Assembly: GCF_001612665.1 (NCBI RefSeq)
Contig: NZ_BDAX01000027.1
Span: 1-64,000 of the forward strand
Length of the DNA: 64,000 nt
Direction: 5' to 3'
Source of the DNA: Nocardia alba NBRC 108234
Lineage (GTDB): Bacteria; Actinomycetota; Actinomycetes; Mycobacteriales; Mycobacteriaceae
Shown: positions 8,838 through 18,541 of the stretch, in pieces
Numbering within the stretch: position 1 is the stretch's first letter
How the letters are laid out: each line of letters begins with the position of its first letter
Program-made: the position numbers and the translations under genes
Notes under the pieces: generated by a model
Told to the model about the DNA's origin: nothing
Seen by the model: only the letters and a program-made list of their open reading frames with translations
Databases searched by the model: none

Positions 8838-9383
8838 CTAGCGGCCGACCTGCACGGCGTCGGTCACGAACACCAGTGTCTCGTTCGGCGGCACACCGTT
8901 GCCGCCCGCGCCGTAGCCCAGGTTCGGCGGCACGATCAGCAGCCTGCGCGTGCCCTGCTGCACGCCGATCAGGCCCTCGTCCCAGCCCTGGATGACCTGG
9001 CCGGCGCCGAGGGTGAGGCCGAACGGCTTACCGCGCTTGAAGGAGCTGTCGAGTACCTGCTTGTCCGACCAGGTGACCAGCTCGTAGTTCATGGTCAGCG
9101 GCTGCCCGGCCGCCGCGCCCGGCCCGCTGCCGACCACGAGATCCTTGACGATCAAGGTCTTGGGCGGATCGCAGGTGTCGGGAATGGTGATCTTGGGCGC
9201 CTCACCGAAACCGCCGGTGACTTTCACCTCGTCGGCAGTGCACTCGAGCCCCGTGCTCGCGGAATTCCCGGCGACGACGTTCGAGCTCGACGAGCTCGAA
9301 TCCGTGTCGGAGCCACAGGCCGCTGTCGTGATCGCGGCGGCCGCGACGAGTCCGATTCCGATGATCCTGCCGAGAGAATGCAT
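8838..9383 (-). CDS. FKBP-type peptidyl-prolyl isomerase, probable lipoprotein
   Basis: A 181-residue exported protein. Residues 1-23 form a signal peptide ending TTAACGSD, so Cys23 is a likely lipid anchor, although the lipobox is weak. A Ser-rich spacer follows, then one FKBP domain (residues ~70-181) with the family stretches VIQGWDEGLIG and LGYGAGG. It should catalyse prolyl isomerisation outside the membrane. It begins at MHSLGRII (9383); upstream codons overlap the promoter of the phosphoketolase gene. It is divergent from xfp. Confidence 0.88.
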   Translation of the reverse strand: MHSLGRIIGIGLVAAAAITTAACGSDTDSSSSSSNVVAGNSASTGLECTADEVKVTGGFGEAPKITIPDTCDPPKTLIVKDLVVGSGPGAAAGQPLTMNYELVTWSDKQVLDSSFKRGKPFGLTLGAGQVIQGWDEGLIGVQQGTRRLLIVPPNLGYGAGGNGVPPNETLVFVTDAVQVGR

Positions 9384-9537
9384 GGCCCGCACAGTAATCG
9401 ACCGTCGTTTCGGCGTCGGGAACCGGCACGACGGTAGGCTCGGCGATGCGTATCTCCACCGGTGTCGCCGGTCTCCGATCGGCGCCCGGGCGCGGCGCGG
9501 ACGGCGTCGTGACCTCATCGAGCCCGAGGAGTCCGCG

Positions 9538-12006
9538 ATGACCGAAACCACCGATGGCGACACCGCCGCGGACAATGTCGGAGACGGTCATGGCCGGACC
9601 ATCGCCCCGGAGCCCTACGTCCTCACCGACGCGCCGGGTCCGCTCTCGCGCGAGGAACTCGCCGCGGTCGACGCGTGGTGGCGGGCGTCGAACTATCTCG
9701 CGGTCGGACAGATCTATCTGCTGAGCAATCCGCTGCTGCGCACCCCGCTGGTCCCCGACGACATCAAGCCCCGCCTACTCGGCCACTTCGGCACCGTGCC
9801 CGGCCTGAATCTGGTCTGGGCCCATGCCAATCGGGTGATCAGGGAGCGCGACCTGAACGCGGTCTACGTCGCGGGCCCTGGTCACGGTGGACCCGGACCC
9901 AACGCCTGCGCGTGGCTCGAGAACGCCTACGCCCAACTGGAGCCCGACCTGCCCCGCGACGTCGACGGGATGCGCAGATTCTTCCACCGGTTCTCCTTCC
10001 CTGGTGGGGTGCCGAGTCACTGCGCGCCGGAGACGCCGGGGTCGTTCCACGAGGGTGGTGAGCTCGGCTACTCCCTGCTGCACGCCTACGGCGCCGCCCT
10101 GGACAATCCCGATCTCGTTGTGTTCTGCGTGGTCGGCGACGGCGAAGCCGAGACCGGCCCACTGGCGGGCAGCTGGCACGCGAACAAGTTCCTCAACGCG
10201 GGGCGCGACGGCGCGGTGGTGCCGATCCTCGCGCTCAACGAGTACAAGATCGCCAATCCGACGATCCCGGCCCGGATTCCCGAGGAAGAACTGATCGAGC
10301 TGCTGCGCGGCTACGGCTACGAACCGCTGATCGTGTCCGGCACCGATCCCGCGCCGGTCCACCAGGCGATGGCCACCGCGATGAACACCTGCCTGGACCG
10401 GATCGCGGGGTTCCAGCGAGCCGCTCGCGAGGACGGGCAGACGCGACGTCCACGCTGGCCGATGATCGTGCTGCACACGCCGAAGGGCTGGACCTGTCCC
10501 CCGGTGGTCGACGGCGAACGCGTGGAGGGCACGTTCCGCGCCCACCAGGTGCCGCTGCCCAATGCGCGCGCCGACGCCGAGCACCGGCGGGTGCTGGAAC
10601 TGTGGTTGCGCTCGTACCGGCCGGAGGAACTGTTCGAACAGGACGGGTCACCGGTGCGGGCCCTGCGCGAGCAAGTGCCGGCCGATCCGATGAGCCTGAA
10701 CCCGGTGGCCAACGGCGGCTTGCTGATTCGCGATCTCGACCTGCCCGACTGGCGTGACTACTGCGTGGATGTCGTATCGCCCGGTGCGGGCCGGCACGAG
10801 GCCACCCGGGTGCTCGGCGGCTGGCTGCGCGATGTCACCGCGCGCAATCCGCACAACTTCCTCACCTTCGCCCCCGACGAACTGGTGAGCAACCGGTTGC
10901 AGGACATTCTCGAGGTCACCGGGCGTGACTGGCAGGAGGAAGTCGGACGCTGGGATGTGGATCTGTCGCCGGTCGGGCGCGCGGTCGAGGTGCTGTCGGA
11001 GCACATGTGCGAGGGCCTGCTCGAGGGCTATCTGCTGACCGGCCGCCACGGCGTCTTCACCTGCTACGAGGCGTTCGTCCACATCGTCGACGCCATGTTC
11101 AATCAGCACGCCAAATGGCTCGATGCCAGCTCGGCGGTGCCGTGGCGGCGCAAGATCCCGAGCCTGAACTACCTGCTCACCTCGCATGTGTGGCGCCAGG
11201 ACCACAACGGTTTCACCCATCAGGATCCCGGTTTCCTCGACGTGGTGGCGAACAAGAGCCCCGATATCGTGCGGGTGTATCTGCCGCCGGATGCCAACAC
11301 GCTGCTGTCGACCTACGACCACTGCCTGCGGTCACTGCACTACGCCAACGTGGTCGTCGCGGGCAAGCAGCCGGGACCGGACTGGCTCTCGGCGCAGGAG
11401 GCGGGGCTGCACTGCACTCGCGGGCTCGGGATCTGGGAGTGGGCGTGTCACAACGACGACCCCGGCACCACACCCGATGTGGTGCTCGGGTGCGCGGGCG
11501 ATGTGCCGACCCTGGAAACCCTGGCCGCGGTGGCCATCCTGCGGGAGCGGCTGCCGGACCTGCGGATCCGGTTCGTCAACGTCGTCGACCTGATGCGCAT
11601 GCTGCCCGCCGACGAGCACCCGCACGGCCTGCCCGACGCCGAGTTCGACGCCCTGTTCACCACCGACCGCCCGGTGATCTTCGCTTTCCACGGCTACCCG
11701 TGGTTGGTGCACCGGCTCACCTACCGCCGCACCAACCACGCCAACCTGCACGTGCGCGGCTACAAGGAGAAGGGCACCACCACCACGCCCTTCGACATGG
11801 TGATGCTCAACGACCTGGACCGCTTCCATCTGGTGCTCGATGTGATCGACCGGGTTCCCGGGCTGCGCGAGCGAGCCGCGGGTCTGCGCCAGGAGATCGT
11901 CGACGCCCGGCTGATCGCGCACCGCTGGACCCGCGAACAGGGCGACGACATCCCGGTCGTGGCCGAGTGGGTCTGGCCCGATTCGGCGATCCCCACCGCG
12001 CGATAA
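9538..12006 (+). CDS. Phosphoketolase (xylulose-5-P/fructose-6-P)
   Basis: An 822-residue thiamine-diphosphate enzyme that splits xylulose 5-phosphate (and often fructose 6-phosphate) with phosphate into acetyl phosphate and an aldose phosphate. The family stretches GPGHGGPGPNA, FPGGVPSHCAPETPGS and the TPP-binding GDGEAETGPLAGSW (near residue 200) are intact, and the length matches the XFP family. The ATG at 9538 follows GAGGAG. No acetate kinase or phosphotransacetylase gene is nearby, so how the acetyl phosphate is used cannot be seen here. Confidence 0.95.
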   Translation: MTETTDGDTAADNVGDGHGRTIAPEPYVLTDAPGPLSREELAAVDAWWRASNYLAVGQIYLLSNPLLRTPLVPDDIKPRLLGHFGTVPGLNLVWAHANRVIRERDLNAVYVAGPGHGGPGPNACAWLENAYAQLEPDLPRDVDGMRRFFHRFSFPGGVPSHCAPETPGSFHEGGELGYSLLHAYGAALDNPDLVVFCVVGDGEAETGPLAGSWHANKFLNAGRDGAVVPILALNEYKIANPTIPARIPEEELIELLRGYGYEPLIVSGTDPAPVHQAMATAMNTCLDRIAGFQRAAREDGQTRRPRWPMIVLHTPKGWTCPPVVDGERVEGTFRAHQVPLPNARADAEHRRVLELWLRSYRPEELFEQDGSPVRALREQVPADPMSLNPVANGGLLIRDLDLPDWRDYCVDVVSPGAGRHEATRVLGGWLRDVTARNPHNFLTFAPDELVSNRLQDILEVTGRDWQEEVGRWDVDLSPVGRAVEVLSEHMCEGLLEGYLLTGRHGVFTCYEAFVHIVDAMFNQHAKWLDASSAVPWRRKIPSLNYLLTSHVWRQDHNGFTHQDPGFLDVVANKSPDIVRVYLPPDANTLLSTYDHCLRSLHYANVVVAGKQPGPDWLSAQEAGLHCTRGLGIWEWACHNDDPGTTPDVVLGCAGDVPTLETLAAVAILRERLPDLRIRFVNVVDLMRMLPADEHPHGLPDAEFDALFTTDRPVIFAFHGYPWLVHRLTYRRTNHANLHVRGYKEKGTTTTPFDMVMLNDLDRFHLVLDVIDRVPGLRERAAGLRQEIVDARLIAHRWTREQGDDIPVVAEWVWPDSAIPTAR

Positions 12007-12050
12007 CCGGTTTGCGGCGCGGGCCCGCCCTGCACGACGATGGAAGGGAT

Positions 12051-12854
12051 ATGACCGACAACCGCCGCACCGACCTGCTCCCGCGCGATCGCCGCGATCT
12101 GACCGGACCGTTCGACGTGATCGGCGATGTCCACGGCTGCCGCGCCGAACTGGAGACCCTGCTCGACGAACTCGGCTACGCCCTCGCCCGCGACGACCGC
12201 GGTCGTCCGGTCGGCGCCGCCCATCCTGACGATCGCACCGTGGTCTTCGTCGGCGACCTCGTCGACCGTGGCCCCGACACCCCTGGCGTGCTGCGCCTGG
12301 TGATGGGGATGGTGGCGGCGAGAACCGCCCTGTGTGTCAGCGGCAATCACGACCACAAACTGATGCGCGCCCTCGACGGCCGCAATGTCCGCATCGCGCA
12401 CGGCCTCGAACAGTCGCTGGCCCAGCTGGCCGTCGAGGACCTCGGGTTCCGCGCGGCCGCGCACGCTTTCCTGCGCGACCTGCCGAGCCATTACCTGCTC
12501 GACCGCGGCAAGCTGGTCGTCGCCCACGCCGGCCTGCCCGAGAGCCTGCACGGCAGCGCCTCCGGCCGCGCCCGCTCCTTCGCCCTCTACGGCTCCCCCA
12601 CCGGCGAGCTCGACGAACACGGCTATCCCATCCGTTACGACTGGGCGCGTGACTACCGAGGCGCCCCCACCGTTCTCTACGGCCACACCCCGGTTCACGC
12701 CCTGACCTGGGTCAACAACACCCTCTGCCTCGACACCGGCGCGGTCTTCGGCGGCACCCTGTCCGCCCTTCGCTACCCCGAGATGACCACGATCTCCGTC
12801 CCCGCCGAACAGGTGTGGAGCGAACGCGCGGGCATCACCCCGGTGCCCGAGTGA
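12051..12854 (+). CDS. Metallophosphoesterase, PrpE-like
   Basis: A 267-residue calcineurin-type phosphoesterase. The metal-binding motifs run in order: GDVHG (near residue 24), GDLVDRGPD, GNHDHK, a VVAHAGLPE block and YGHTP. The arrangement matches the PrpE/ApaH-like group acting on diadenosine tetraphosphate or protein phosphates; the substrate cannot be read from sequence. The ATG at 12051 has a GGAAGGGA site, 44 bp after the phosphoketolase stop, so co-transcription is likely. Confidence 0.85.
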   Translation: MTDNRRTDLLPRDRRDLTGPFDVIGDVHGCRAELETLLDELGYALARDDRGRPVGAAHPDDRTVVFVGDLVDRGPDTPGVLRLVMGMVAARTALCVSGNHDHKLMRALDGRNVRIAHGLEQSLAQLAVEDLGFRAAAHAFLRDLPSHYLLDRGKLVVAHAGLPESLHGSASGRARSFALYGSPTGELDEHGYPIRYDWARDYRGAPTVLYGHTPVHALTWVNNTLCLDTGAVFGGTLSALRYPEMTTISVPAEQVWSERAGITPVPE

Positions 12855-12997
12855 ACCTGCCGACGGGCAGCACACGCCCGAGGTCGGGATTCGTCGCCGA
12901 ATCGTCGACGCCGAACCCGGGTGTGACGTGCGGATTTTCACCCCGATAGGCCTACTATCAGCAGCGGACGACCCGACTCATCGATGAGGAGAGGTTC

Positions 12998-13357
12998 ATG
13001 CGCCGTACATTTCTCGCTCTGTCCGTACTCGCTCCGCTCATGGTCAGCGGTGTCGCGAGCGCCGATCCAGCACCGCGGGAGACGGGGTCGTTGACGGCGT
13101 GGACGTTCACCGGACGGGAGCCGGTCCCGGTGAATCGGGCCGACATCGCGGTCACACCGTGCGAGACGAAGCAGGCGGTCGCGAAGCTGGTGACCGGGGC
13201 CGACGGACGCGCCACGATCGCGCTGCCCGCGGGCTGTTACGAGGTGAAGGTGGTGACGGTGCCCGGAGGCTGCGGGTTGGCCGTCACCGAGCCGGTGCGG
13301 GTCACCGTGACGGCGGGGTCCCCGGCGCGGGCGGACTTCCGGTTCGGCTGCGCCTGA
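12998..13357 (+). CDS. Small secreted protein with prealbumin-like fold
   Basis: A 119-residue protein. Residues 1-22 are a signal peptide ending at an AxA-type site (GVASADPA). The mature ~97 residues are a single beta-sandwich-like repeat (VTGADGRATIALPAGCYEVKVV) typical of SpaA/CNA-B or transthyretin-like modules. Four cysteines may form two disulfides. A GAGGAG site precedes the ATG, and a TACTAT box lies at 12953-12958. Function unknown; no partner gene is apparent. Confidence 0.75.
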   Translation: MRRTFLALSVLAPLMVSGVASADPAPRETGSLTAWTFTGREPVPVNRADIAVTPCETKQAVAKLVTGADGRATIALPAGCYEVKVVTVPGGCGLAVTEPVRVTVTAGSPARADFRFGCA

Positions 13358-13422
13358 CCGACATTCGGTCCTTCGGTCCGCCGACGATCTCCTACAAGCC
13401 CGAGCTGGGCGAATGGTGGTGA

Positions 13423-13499
<77 letters not shown>

Positions 13500-13541
13500 A
13501 TACCTCACCGGTGTGAACACCGTGGAGGCCATACATGTTTG

Positions 13542-13612
<71 letters not shown>

Positions 13613-14295
13613 AGGCATACGACATCGATGGGATCGCCACGATGTCGTGTGCGCCACGACTGTACCGAATCCCGCGCGAAAAATGCCAATCCGGCTTCTG
13701 CCTGCCCGATCGGCGCGCCCCGGACGACGGTGTACCCCCACCCCGCCTTACCAATCGTCGCCGCGCCCGATTAGGGCCTAATGACCCTAGTTCCGACCTC
13801 CTGTCCGGGCGACGATGGTTGATGCGCCCATGGGGACCGGCGCCTGCTCCACCGGGGGAATTAATAGGAGAATTTTCCTAAAAAACCCGGCATGTGGGCG
13901 GCGAGTAGGCCACCATGAGAGTGCGCGTGACGGCTACTGCCACATCGTCACAACTCGCACCCCGTGCCAGGAGGGACCCATGGCGACGCAACGTCCACCG
14001 CCCCACGAAGGGGCATTACGCTGCATGTTCATGGCTCCTGAAAGTTTTTTCGGGAATGTTGTAACGCCGGAGACGTTGTAGCGATGTCATAGCCGATCGC
14101 CATTCGCTAGAGACCAGAGAACGCGTTCTAGAACGCGGTTTTCCGGTCTCGAGTGGCTTGCTAGGATCCTTTTTGCCGGACGGGGGTATCTGGAAAGGGG
14201 GCGGTGAGCGTGTGCCGAACTCGGTGGACCCAACCGCGTAGCAGTGCGAATGATCGAGGTGGCAAGTTCGTCGCCATCTACCGCCGGTGATATCG
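13613..14295. other. 683-bp intergenic region
   Basis: No full-size gene is supported here. Near 13857-13890 is a lower-GC patch with an imperfect palindrome (AGGAGAATTTTCCT) followed by an A-run, which could be a promoter or operator. The only candidate coding element is the 33-codon frame at 13980. The region separates the tRNA pair from the GGDEF gene. Confidence 0.5.
13980..14081 (+). CDS. Candidate 33-residue small ORF
   Basis: An ATG preceded by a near-perfect AGGAGGG ribosome site opens a 33-codon frame starting MATQRPPPHEG and ending VTPETL. It has one cysteine and no membrane segment. It lies about 215 bp upstream of the GGDEF gene in the same orientation, so it could be a leader peptide. 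Support is only the ribosome site and position; conservation is untested. Confidence 0.3.
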   Translation: MATQRPPPHEGALRCMFMAPESFFGNVVTPETL

Positions 14296-15252
14296 ATGAC
14301 TGTCCACATCGAGCCACCGGTCGCCGCGATGGCCCGCGCCTGGGCCCGCGCGGTCTGCGCCGAACCGGGCTCTTCCACGGCGCCGCACCAGTTGGAGCCG
14401 GTGCTCGTCGACATCGTCGAGCGGTTGCTGCACCTGGCTCGGACCGAGCCGTTCCCGGTTCCACAGGCGCGCAAGCTCGGCGCCCGGTTGGCCGAGGCAC
14501 CGTTCGAACGCACCAGGATGCTGGCCCATGCCAGCCGCTGGCTGCTCGGTTTCCCCTCGGGGGTTCCGGGTTCGCTGGTGGCGACCCGCTGGCCGCTGGT
14601 GGCCAGCCAGGCCATCGACAGCTACGCACAGGCTCTCCAGGAACGCGCGCTGGCGCAACAGGAACAGAACATCTCGGCGAAAGTGTCACTGCGCGTACAG
14701 GAGATCGCCGCGCTGCAGCACCGCTTGCGCCACGAGGCGACCCACGACGCCCTCACCGATCTCGCGAACCGCACGCTGCTGCAAGAACGGGTGCGCGCCT
14801 TCGCCGCCGACCCGAGCCGCGGTGTCGGTGTGCTGGTGGTGGACCTGGACCGCTTCAAACAGATCAACGACGGCTACGGACACGCGATCGGCGACGAGGT
14901 ACTGGTCGAACTGGCCAACCGCTTGCGTGAGGTGTGCCCGCCCGACACGGTGATCTGCCGATACGGCGGCGACGAGTTCGTGGTGGCGGCCAACCCCCGC
15001 CGCGACACCCTTGGCGAGTTGGCGCACCTCGTGGTCGCCGCACTGCGCGACCCGGTGTGGTCGAGCGCGGGCCCCGTGCCGGTTTCGGCCAGTGTGGGCA
15101 CCGCGTTCTGCCCACCCGGAAAGACGTGCGATTTCACCGACCTGCTGCGTCGCGCCGACCGCGCGATGTACTCGGCGAAATCGGCGGGCGGGCGGCGTTT
15201 CGCGCTCGCTGAATCGGGCGACCCCGAACTGGGAACGGCGGTCGCCGGCTGA
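14296..15252 (+). CDS. GGDEF-domain diguanylate cyclase
   Basis: A 318-residue soluble protein. Residues 1-130 are a helical region of unknown type with no transmembrane segment; ~135-160 is a coiled linker (VQEIAALQHRLRHEATHDALT); ~160-310 is the GGDEF domain. The active-site motif RYGGDEF (near residue 222) is intact, as is the metal-binding VVDLDRFKQIND, so c-di-GMP synthesis from two GTP is expected. The allosteric I-site RxxD is not evident. The start is MTVHIEPP (ATG 14296); a GTG three codons earlier is possible. Confidence 0.88.
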   Translation: MTVHIEPPVAAMARAWARAVCAEPGSSTAPHQLEPVLVDIVERLLHLARTEPFPVPQARKLGARLAEAPFERTRMLAHASRWLLGFPSGVPGSLVATRWPLVASQAIDSYAQALQERALAQQEQNISAKVSLRVQEIAALQHRLRHEATHDALTDLANRTLLQERVRAFAADPSRGVGVLVVDLDRFKQINDGYGHAIGDEVLVELANRLREVCPPDTVICRYGGDEFVVAANPRRDTLGELAHLVVAALRDPVWSSAGPVPVSASVGTAFCPPGKTCDFTDLLRRADRAMYSAKSAGGRRFALAESGDPELGTAVAG

Positions 15253-15290
15253 GTCGGATCGCGAAGCCTGCACTTCGCGGTCCGGCTCAG
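15249..15290. terminator. Convergent-gene hairpin
   Basis: An 18-bp imperfect stem (15249-15266 with 15273-15290) with a six-base loop overlaps the stop codon of the GGDEF gene and faces the nei1 stop. It probably terminates both. Confidence 0.65.
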
Positions 15291-15297
15291 CCGATTA

Positions 15298-16101
15298 TCA
15301 CTCGGGCTGACAGGTGGGGCACCAGAAGAGGTTGCGGCCCTCCATGACCCGATGGGCCACCGGGCTCGCGCAGACCCGGCAGGGTTCACCCTGGCGGCGG
15401 TAGACGTAGGTACGGGGGCGATCTTTGGTGTAGGCCGGTGCGCCGGTGTCGTGTTCGGGACGAACCACGTGCATGCGACCGGTGGTGACGCCGATCGGCA
15501 TGAGGTCGACCAGGTCGGCCCAGAGCGCGTCCCATTCGGCGGGGGTGATCGACGTTCCGGGCCGGAAGGGCGAGATGCCGTGCCGGAAGAGAACTTCCGC
15601 GCGGTAGACGTTGCCGACACCGGCGATCAGGGCCTGGTCCATCAGCAACGCGCCGATCGCCCTGCGGGATCGGCGGATTCGCGCGCCCGCTCGTTCGTGG
15701 TCGGCATCGGGGCGTAACGGGTCGGCGCCGAGGCGCGCGGTGAGCGCGTCCACTTCGGGCGGCACGAGCACCTCACACGCCGTGGGCCCGCGCAGATCGG
15801 TGCCGAAATCCGTTGCGGCGCCGAGCATGCGCATGCGCACCTGCCCGACCGGCGCCGCCATCGGCAACTCGACCTCGCTGAAGATGCCGTACAGCCCGAG
15901 ATGCACATGCACCGTCAGCCCGGACGCGTAGTGATGCAGCAGATGCTTGCCGTAGGCCTCGGCCCGTTCGAGCACCTGCCCGTCCACGCGCGCGGCCCCG
16001 TCGACGAATCGCCCCTGCGGACTCGAAACCCGCACCACCCCACCGGAGAACCGTCGGTGATGGAGCTGCGCTATCCGGTGAAGGGTGTGCCCCTCAGGCA
16101 A
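15298..16101 (-). CDS. nei1: Fpg/Nei-family DNA glycosylase (Nei1)
   Basis: A 267-residue bifunctional DNA glycosylase/AP lyase for oxidised bases. It starts MPEGHTLHR, with Pro2 as nucleophile and Glu3 as catalytic acid. The helix-two-turn-helix GVGNVYRAEVLF is present, and the C-terminal zinc finger has CRVC and CPTC pairs. Its place next to rpiB and the Rv2466c homologue matches M. tuberculosis Rv2464c (nei1). Confidence 0.93.
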   Translation of the reverse strand: MPEGHTLHRIAQLHHRRFSGGVVRVSSPQGRFVDGAARVDGQVLERAEAYGKHLLHHYASGLTVHVHLGLYGIFSEVELPMAAPVGQVRMRMLGAATDFGTDLRGPTACEVLVPPEVDALTARLGADPLRPDADHERAGARIRRSRRAIGALLMDQALIAGVGNVYRAEVLFRHGISPFRPGTSITPAEWDALWADLVDLMPIGVTTGRMHVVRPEHDTGAPAYTKDRPRTYVYRRQGEPCRVCASPVAHRVMEGRNLFWCPTCQPE

Positions 16102-16159
16102 AGAAACACACCTTCCTGATGCGAGTTACCCGATCTTGTCGCGAAATCAATCGGTGCGC

Positions 16160-16633
16160 TCAGTACGCGGGGACCTCGGGGGCGATGCCGGTCTTCTCGT
16201 AGTCGGCGAGGATGTCGATGCGACGCTGGTGGCGCGCCTCGTCCGACCAGGCGGCCGCGAGGAACGCGTCGACGATGGCGAGCGCGTCGGCGGTGGGGTG
16301 CATGCGGCCGCCGATGCCGATCAGGTTGGCATTGTTGTGTTCGCGTGCCAGCACGGCGGTTTCGACGCTCCAGGCCAGGGCGCAGCGGGCGCCGGCGACC
16401 TTGTTGGCGGCGATCTGCTCGCCGTTGCCGCTGCCACCGAAGACCAGGCCGAGCGAGCCCGGATCGGCGACGGTGCGACGGGCCGCCTCGATGCAGAAGG
16501 CGGGGTAGTCGTCGAGAGCGTCATATTCGAGGGCGCCGCAGTCGACGACCTCCACTCCGGCCTGCTGCAGATGAGCCTTGACGTGATTCTTCAGTTCGAA
16601 ACCGGCATGGTCGGCACCCAGGTAAACGCGCAT
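16160..16633 (-). CDS. rpiB: Ribose-5-phosphate isomerase B
   Basis: A 157-residue RpiB/LacAB isomerase interconverting ribose 5-phosphate and ribulose 5-phosphate. It begins MRVYLGADHAGFELK, with the substrate Asp-His pair. GGSGNGEQIAANK carries the Glu used as general base in the mycobacterial type. The start is ATG 16633. It lies 58 bp upstream of nei1 on the same strand and matches Rv2465c. Confidence 0.96.
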   Translation of the reverse strand: MRVYLGADHAGFELKNHVKAHLQQAGVEVVDCGALEYDALDDYPAFCIEAARRTVADPGSLGLVFGGSGNGEQIAANKVAGARCALAWSVETAVLAREHNNANLIGIGGRMHPTADALAIVDAFLAAAWSDEARHQRRIDILADYEKTGIAPEVPAY

Positions 16634-16669
16634 GGCTGCGATTGTCGCAGGCCCGCTTAGAGTCGTTTC

Positions 16670-17854
16670 ATGCACCCGCACGAACCGCATCACCCGCATT
16701 CGGCAGGTCCCCCGCCGGAGCACCCGACCCAGCAGCCCGACCGCACTTCGCCACCGCGCAACGACACCGCGCCGCCGTCGCCGTGGGACCGGCCCGATCC
16801 GCGGACGGGCGGTTTCCCCGCACAGGGCAACCCCGCGCAACCGCAGGCGAACCCGTATCCGCCGGCCCCGGGCTACTACCCGCCGAGCGCACCGCCGCCA
16901 CCGCCGCAGCAGCGACCGCGCGGGCTGATGCCGTGGGACCGCCCGGCCCGCCATCCGTGGGAGATCCCGCTGCTGATCGTCGTGATCATGGTCACCACGG
17001 TCGCGTACCTGCTCGCACTGCTGCTCATGACGGTCGAGCTGTTCACCGATCCCGTGGTCGACGAGAAGGGTGTGGAGCAAACCAGTTCGCTCGTCACCAG
17101 CCCGTATGTGCTGCTGCTGTTGTTCGCGCCGGTGCTGCTGTGGGCCGGTCGTGGTCTGAACCTCGCGACCCAGCGGGTGAACGGTGTGAAGATGTCGCCC
17201 ACTCAGTTCCCCGAGGGCTACCGGATGGTGCAGGAGGCGGCGGCGCGGTTCGGGATGCACAAGGCGCCGGACGCCTACGTGGTGCTGGGAAACGGCCAGA
17301 TCAACGCGTTCGCCACCGGGCACGGGTTCCGCCGGTTCGTCGTGGTGTACAGCGACCTGTTCGAGATCGGCGGCGCCGCGCGCGAACCCGACGGACTCGC
17401 GTTCATCATCGGGCACGAAGTCGGGCACATCGCCGCCGGCCACGTGTCGTACTGGCGTCAGCTGGGTATGTTCGTCGCGCCGTGGCTGCCGGTGCTCGGG
17501 TCGTCGCTGATCCGCGCCCAGGAGTACACCGCCGACAATCACGGCTTCTGCTTCCGCCCGCACGGCGCGTCCACCGCGATGGCGACGCTCGCCGCGGGCA
17601 AGTACCTCAATACCGATGTCGGTGTCGACGAGATGGCCGACCGCGCCGCGCTCGACCGGGGCGGTTTCATCTGGCTGGTCAACGCGATGGCCAGCCACCC
17701 GGTCCTCACCTGGCGCATGTGGGCCCTGCGCGATCGCAGCAGGCCGGGCCCGTTGTTCTGGCGGCCGAGCGCGCCGCATCCCGGGATGATCCCGCCGCCC
17801 GGCGGATACCCGCTGAATTCGACGTCGCCCGCGCTGCCGCCGAAAACGGTCTGA
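16670..17854 (+). CDS. M48-family membrane metallopeptidase
   Basis: A 394-residue protein. Residues 1-90 are Pro-rich and disordered with many PP runs. Two transmembrane helices lie at ~100-123 and ~142-160. The catalytic domain has the zinc motif HEVGH near residue 248 and a downstream Glu in AQEYTAD. M48 proteases of this HtpX-like type act in membrane-protein or stress quality control; the proline-rich tail is characteristic of actinobacterial members. No ribosome site precedes the ATG at 16670, so a leaderless transcript is possible. It is divergent from rpiB. Confidence 0.85.
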   Translation: MHPHEPHHPHSAGPPPEHPTQQPDRTSPPRNDTAPPSPWDRPDPRTGGFPAQGNPAQPQANPYPPAPGYYPPSAPPPPPQQRPRGLMPWDRPARHPWEIPLLIVVIMVTTVAYLLALLLMTVELFTDPVVDEKGVEQTSSLVTSPYVLLLLFAPVLLWAGRGLNLATQRVNGVKMSPTQFPEGYRMVQEAAARFGMHKAPDAYVVLGNGQINAFATGHGFRRFVVVYSDLFEIGGAAREPDGLAFIIGHEVGHIAAGHVSYWRQLGMFVAPWLPVLGSSLIRAQEYTADNHGFCFRPHGASTAMATLAAGKYLNTDVGVDEMADRAALDRGGFIWLVNAMASHPVLTWRMWALRDRSRPGPLFWRPSAPHPGMIPPPGGYPLNSTSPALPPKTV

Positions 17855-17858
17855 TCCG

Positions 17859-17888
17859 ACGCCAGGTGCCGGTGCGGGCACCTGGCGT
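17859..17888. terminator. Strong convergent hairpin
   Basis: A perfect 12-bp stem (17859-17870 with 17877-17888, ACGCCAGGTGCC arm) with a six-base loop lies between the M48 gene and the convergent nitroreductase gene. Confidence 0.8.
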
Positions 17889-17896
17889 TCGCTGGA

Positions 17897-18541
17897 TCAG
17901 TCGAAGACCGGGTCCTCGGTGCGGGTGCGCTTGAGCTCGAAGAAATGCGGGTACGAGGCCAGCGCGACCACACCGTCCCACACCTTGCCCGCGTCCTCGC
18001 CGCGCGGGATGCGCGAGAGCACCGGTCCGAAGAAGGCGACCCCGTTGATGTGGATGGTCGGCGTGCCGACATCGGGGCCGACCTTGTCCATGCCCGCGTG
18101 ATGGCTGGCCCGCAACGCCTCGTCGTAGTCGGTGCCGGCCGCGGCCTCGGCGAGGTCGGCGGGCAGGTTCAGTTCGGCGAGTGCGTCGGTGACGATCGCG
18201 GCGAAGGTCTCCAGCCGCGTCTCGCGCTCGTACTCGGCCTTGCGGTCGTGGATGCGGGTGCCCAGTGCGGTGTAGAGCGGCGACAGGATCTCGTCACCGT
18301 ACTTCTCGCCCGCGGCGGTGACGACCCGGACCGGGCCCCACGCCGCGGCCATCAGCTCGACATAGCGCTCGGGCAGGTCGTCTTTGCCCTCGTTGAGCAC
18401 CGCCAGGCTCATCACGTGGAAGCGCGCTTCGATATCGCGCACCTTCTCGACTTCCAGGATCCACCGCGAGGTGATCCAGCACCACGGGCACAGCGGGTCG
18501 AACCAGAAATCGGCGACATCCTTGGTGGCCTGCTCGCTCAC
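17897..18541 (-). CDS. Mycothiol-dependent nitroreductase, Rv2466c family
   Basis: A 214-residue DsbA/thioredoxin-fold oxidoreductase. The active-site CPWC lies in FDPLCPWCWITSRW near the N-terminus, followed by the helical insertion and a cis-Pro region (DVGTPTIHI). M. tuberculosis Rv2466c uses mycothiol as reductant and activates nitro-compounds; the neighbours rpiB and pepN support orthology. The start is GTG 18541 (VSEQATKD), preceded by GAGAGGAA. Confidence 0.92.
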   Translation of the reverse strand: MSEQATKDVADFWFDPLCPWCWITSRWILEVEKVRDIEARFHVMSLAVLNEGKDDLPERYVELMAAAWGPVRVVTAAGEKYGDEILSPLYTALGTRIHDRKAEYERETRLETFAAIVTDALAELNLPADLAEAAAGTDYDEALRASHHAGMDKVGPDVGTPTIHINGVAFFGPVLSRIPRGEDAGKVWDGVVALASYPHFFELKRTRTEDPVFD

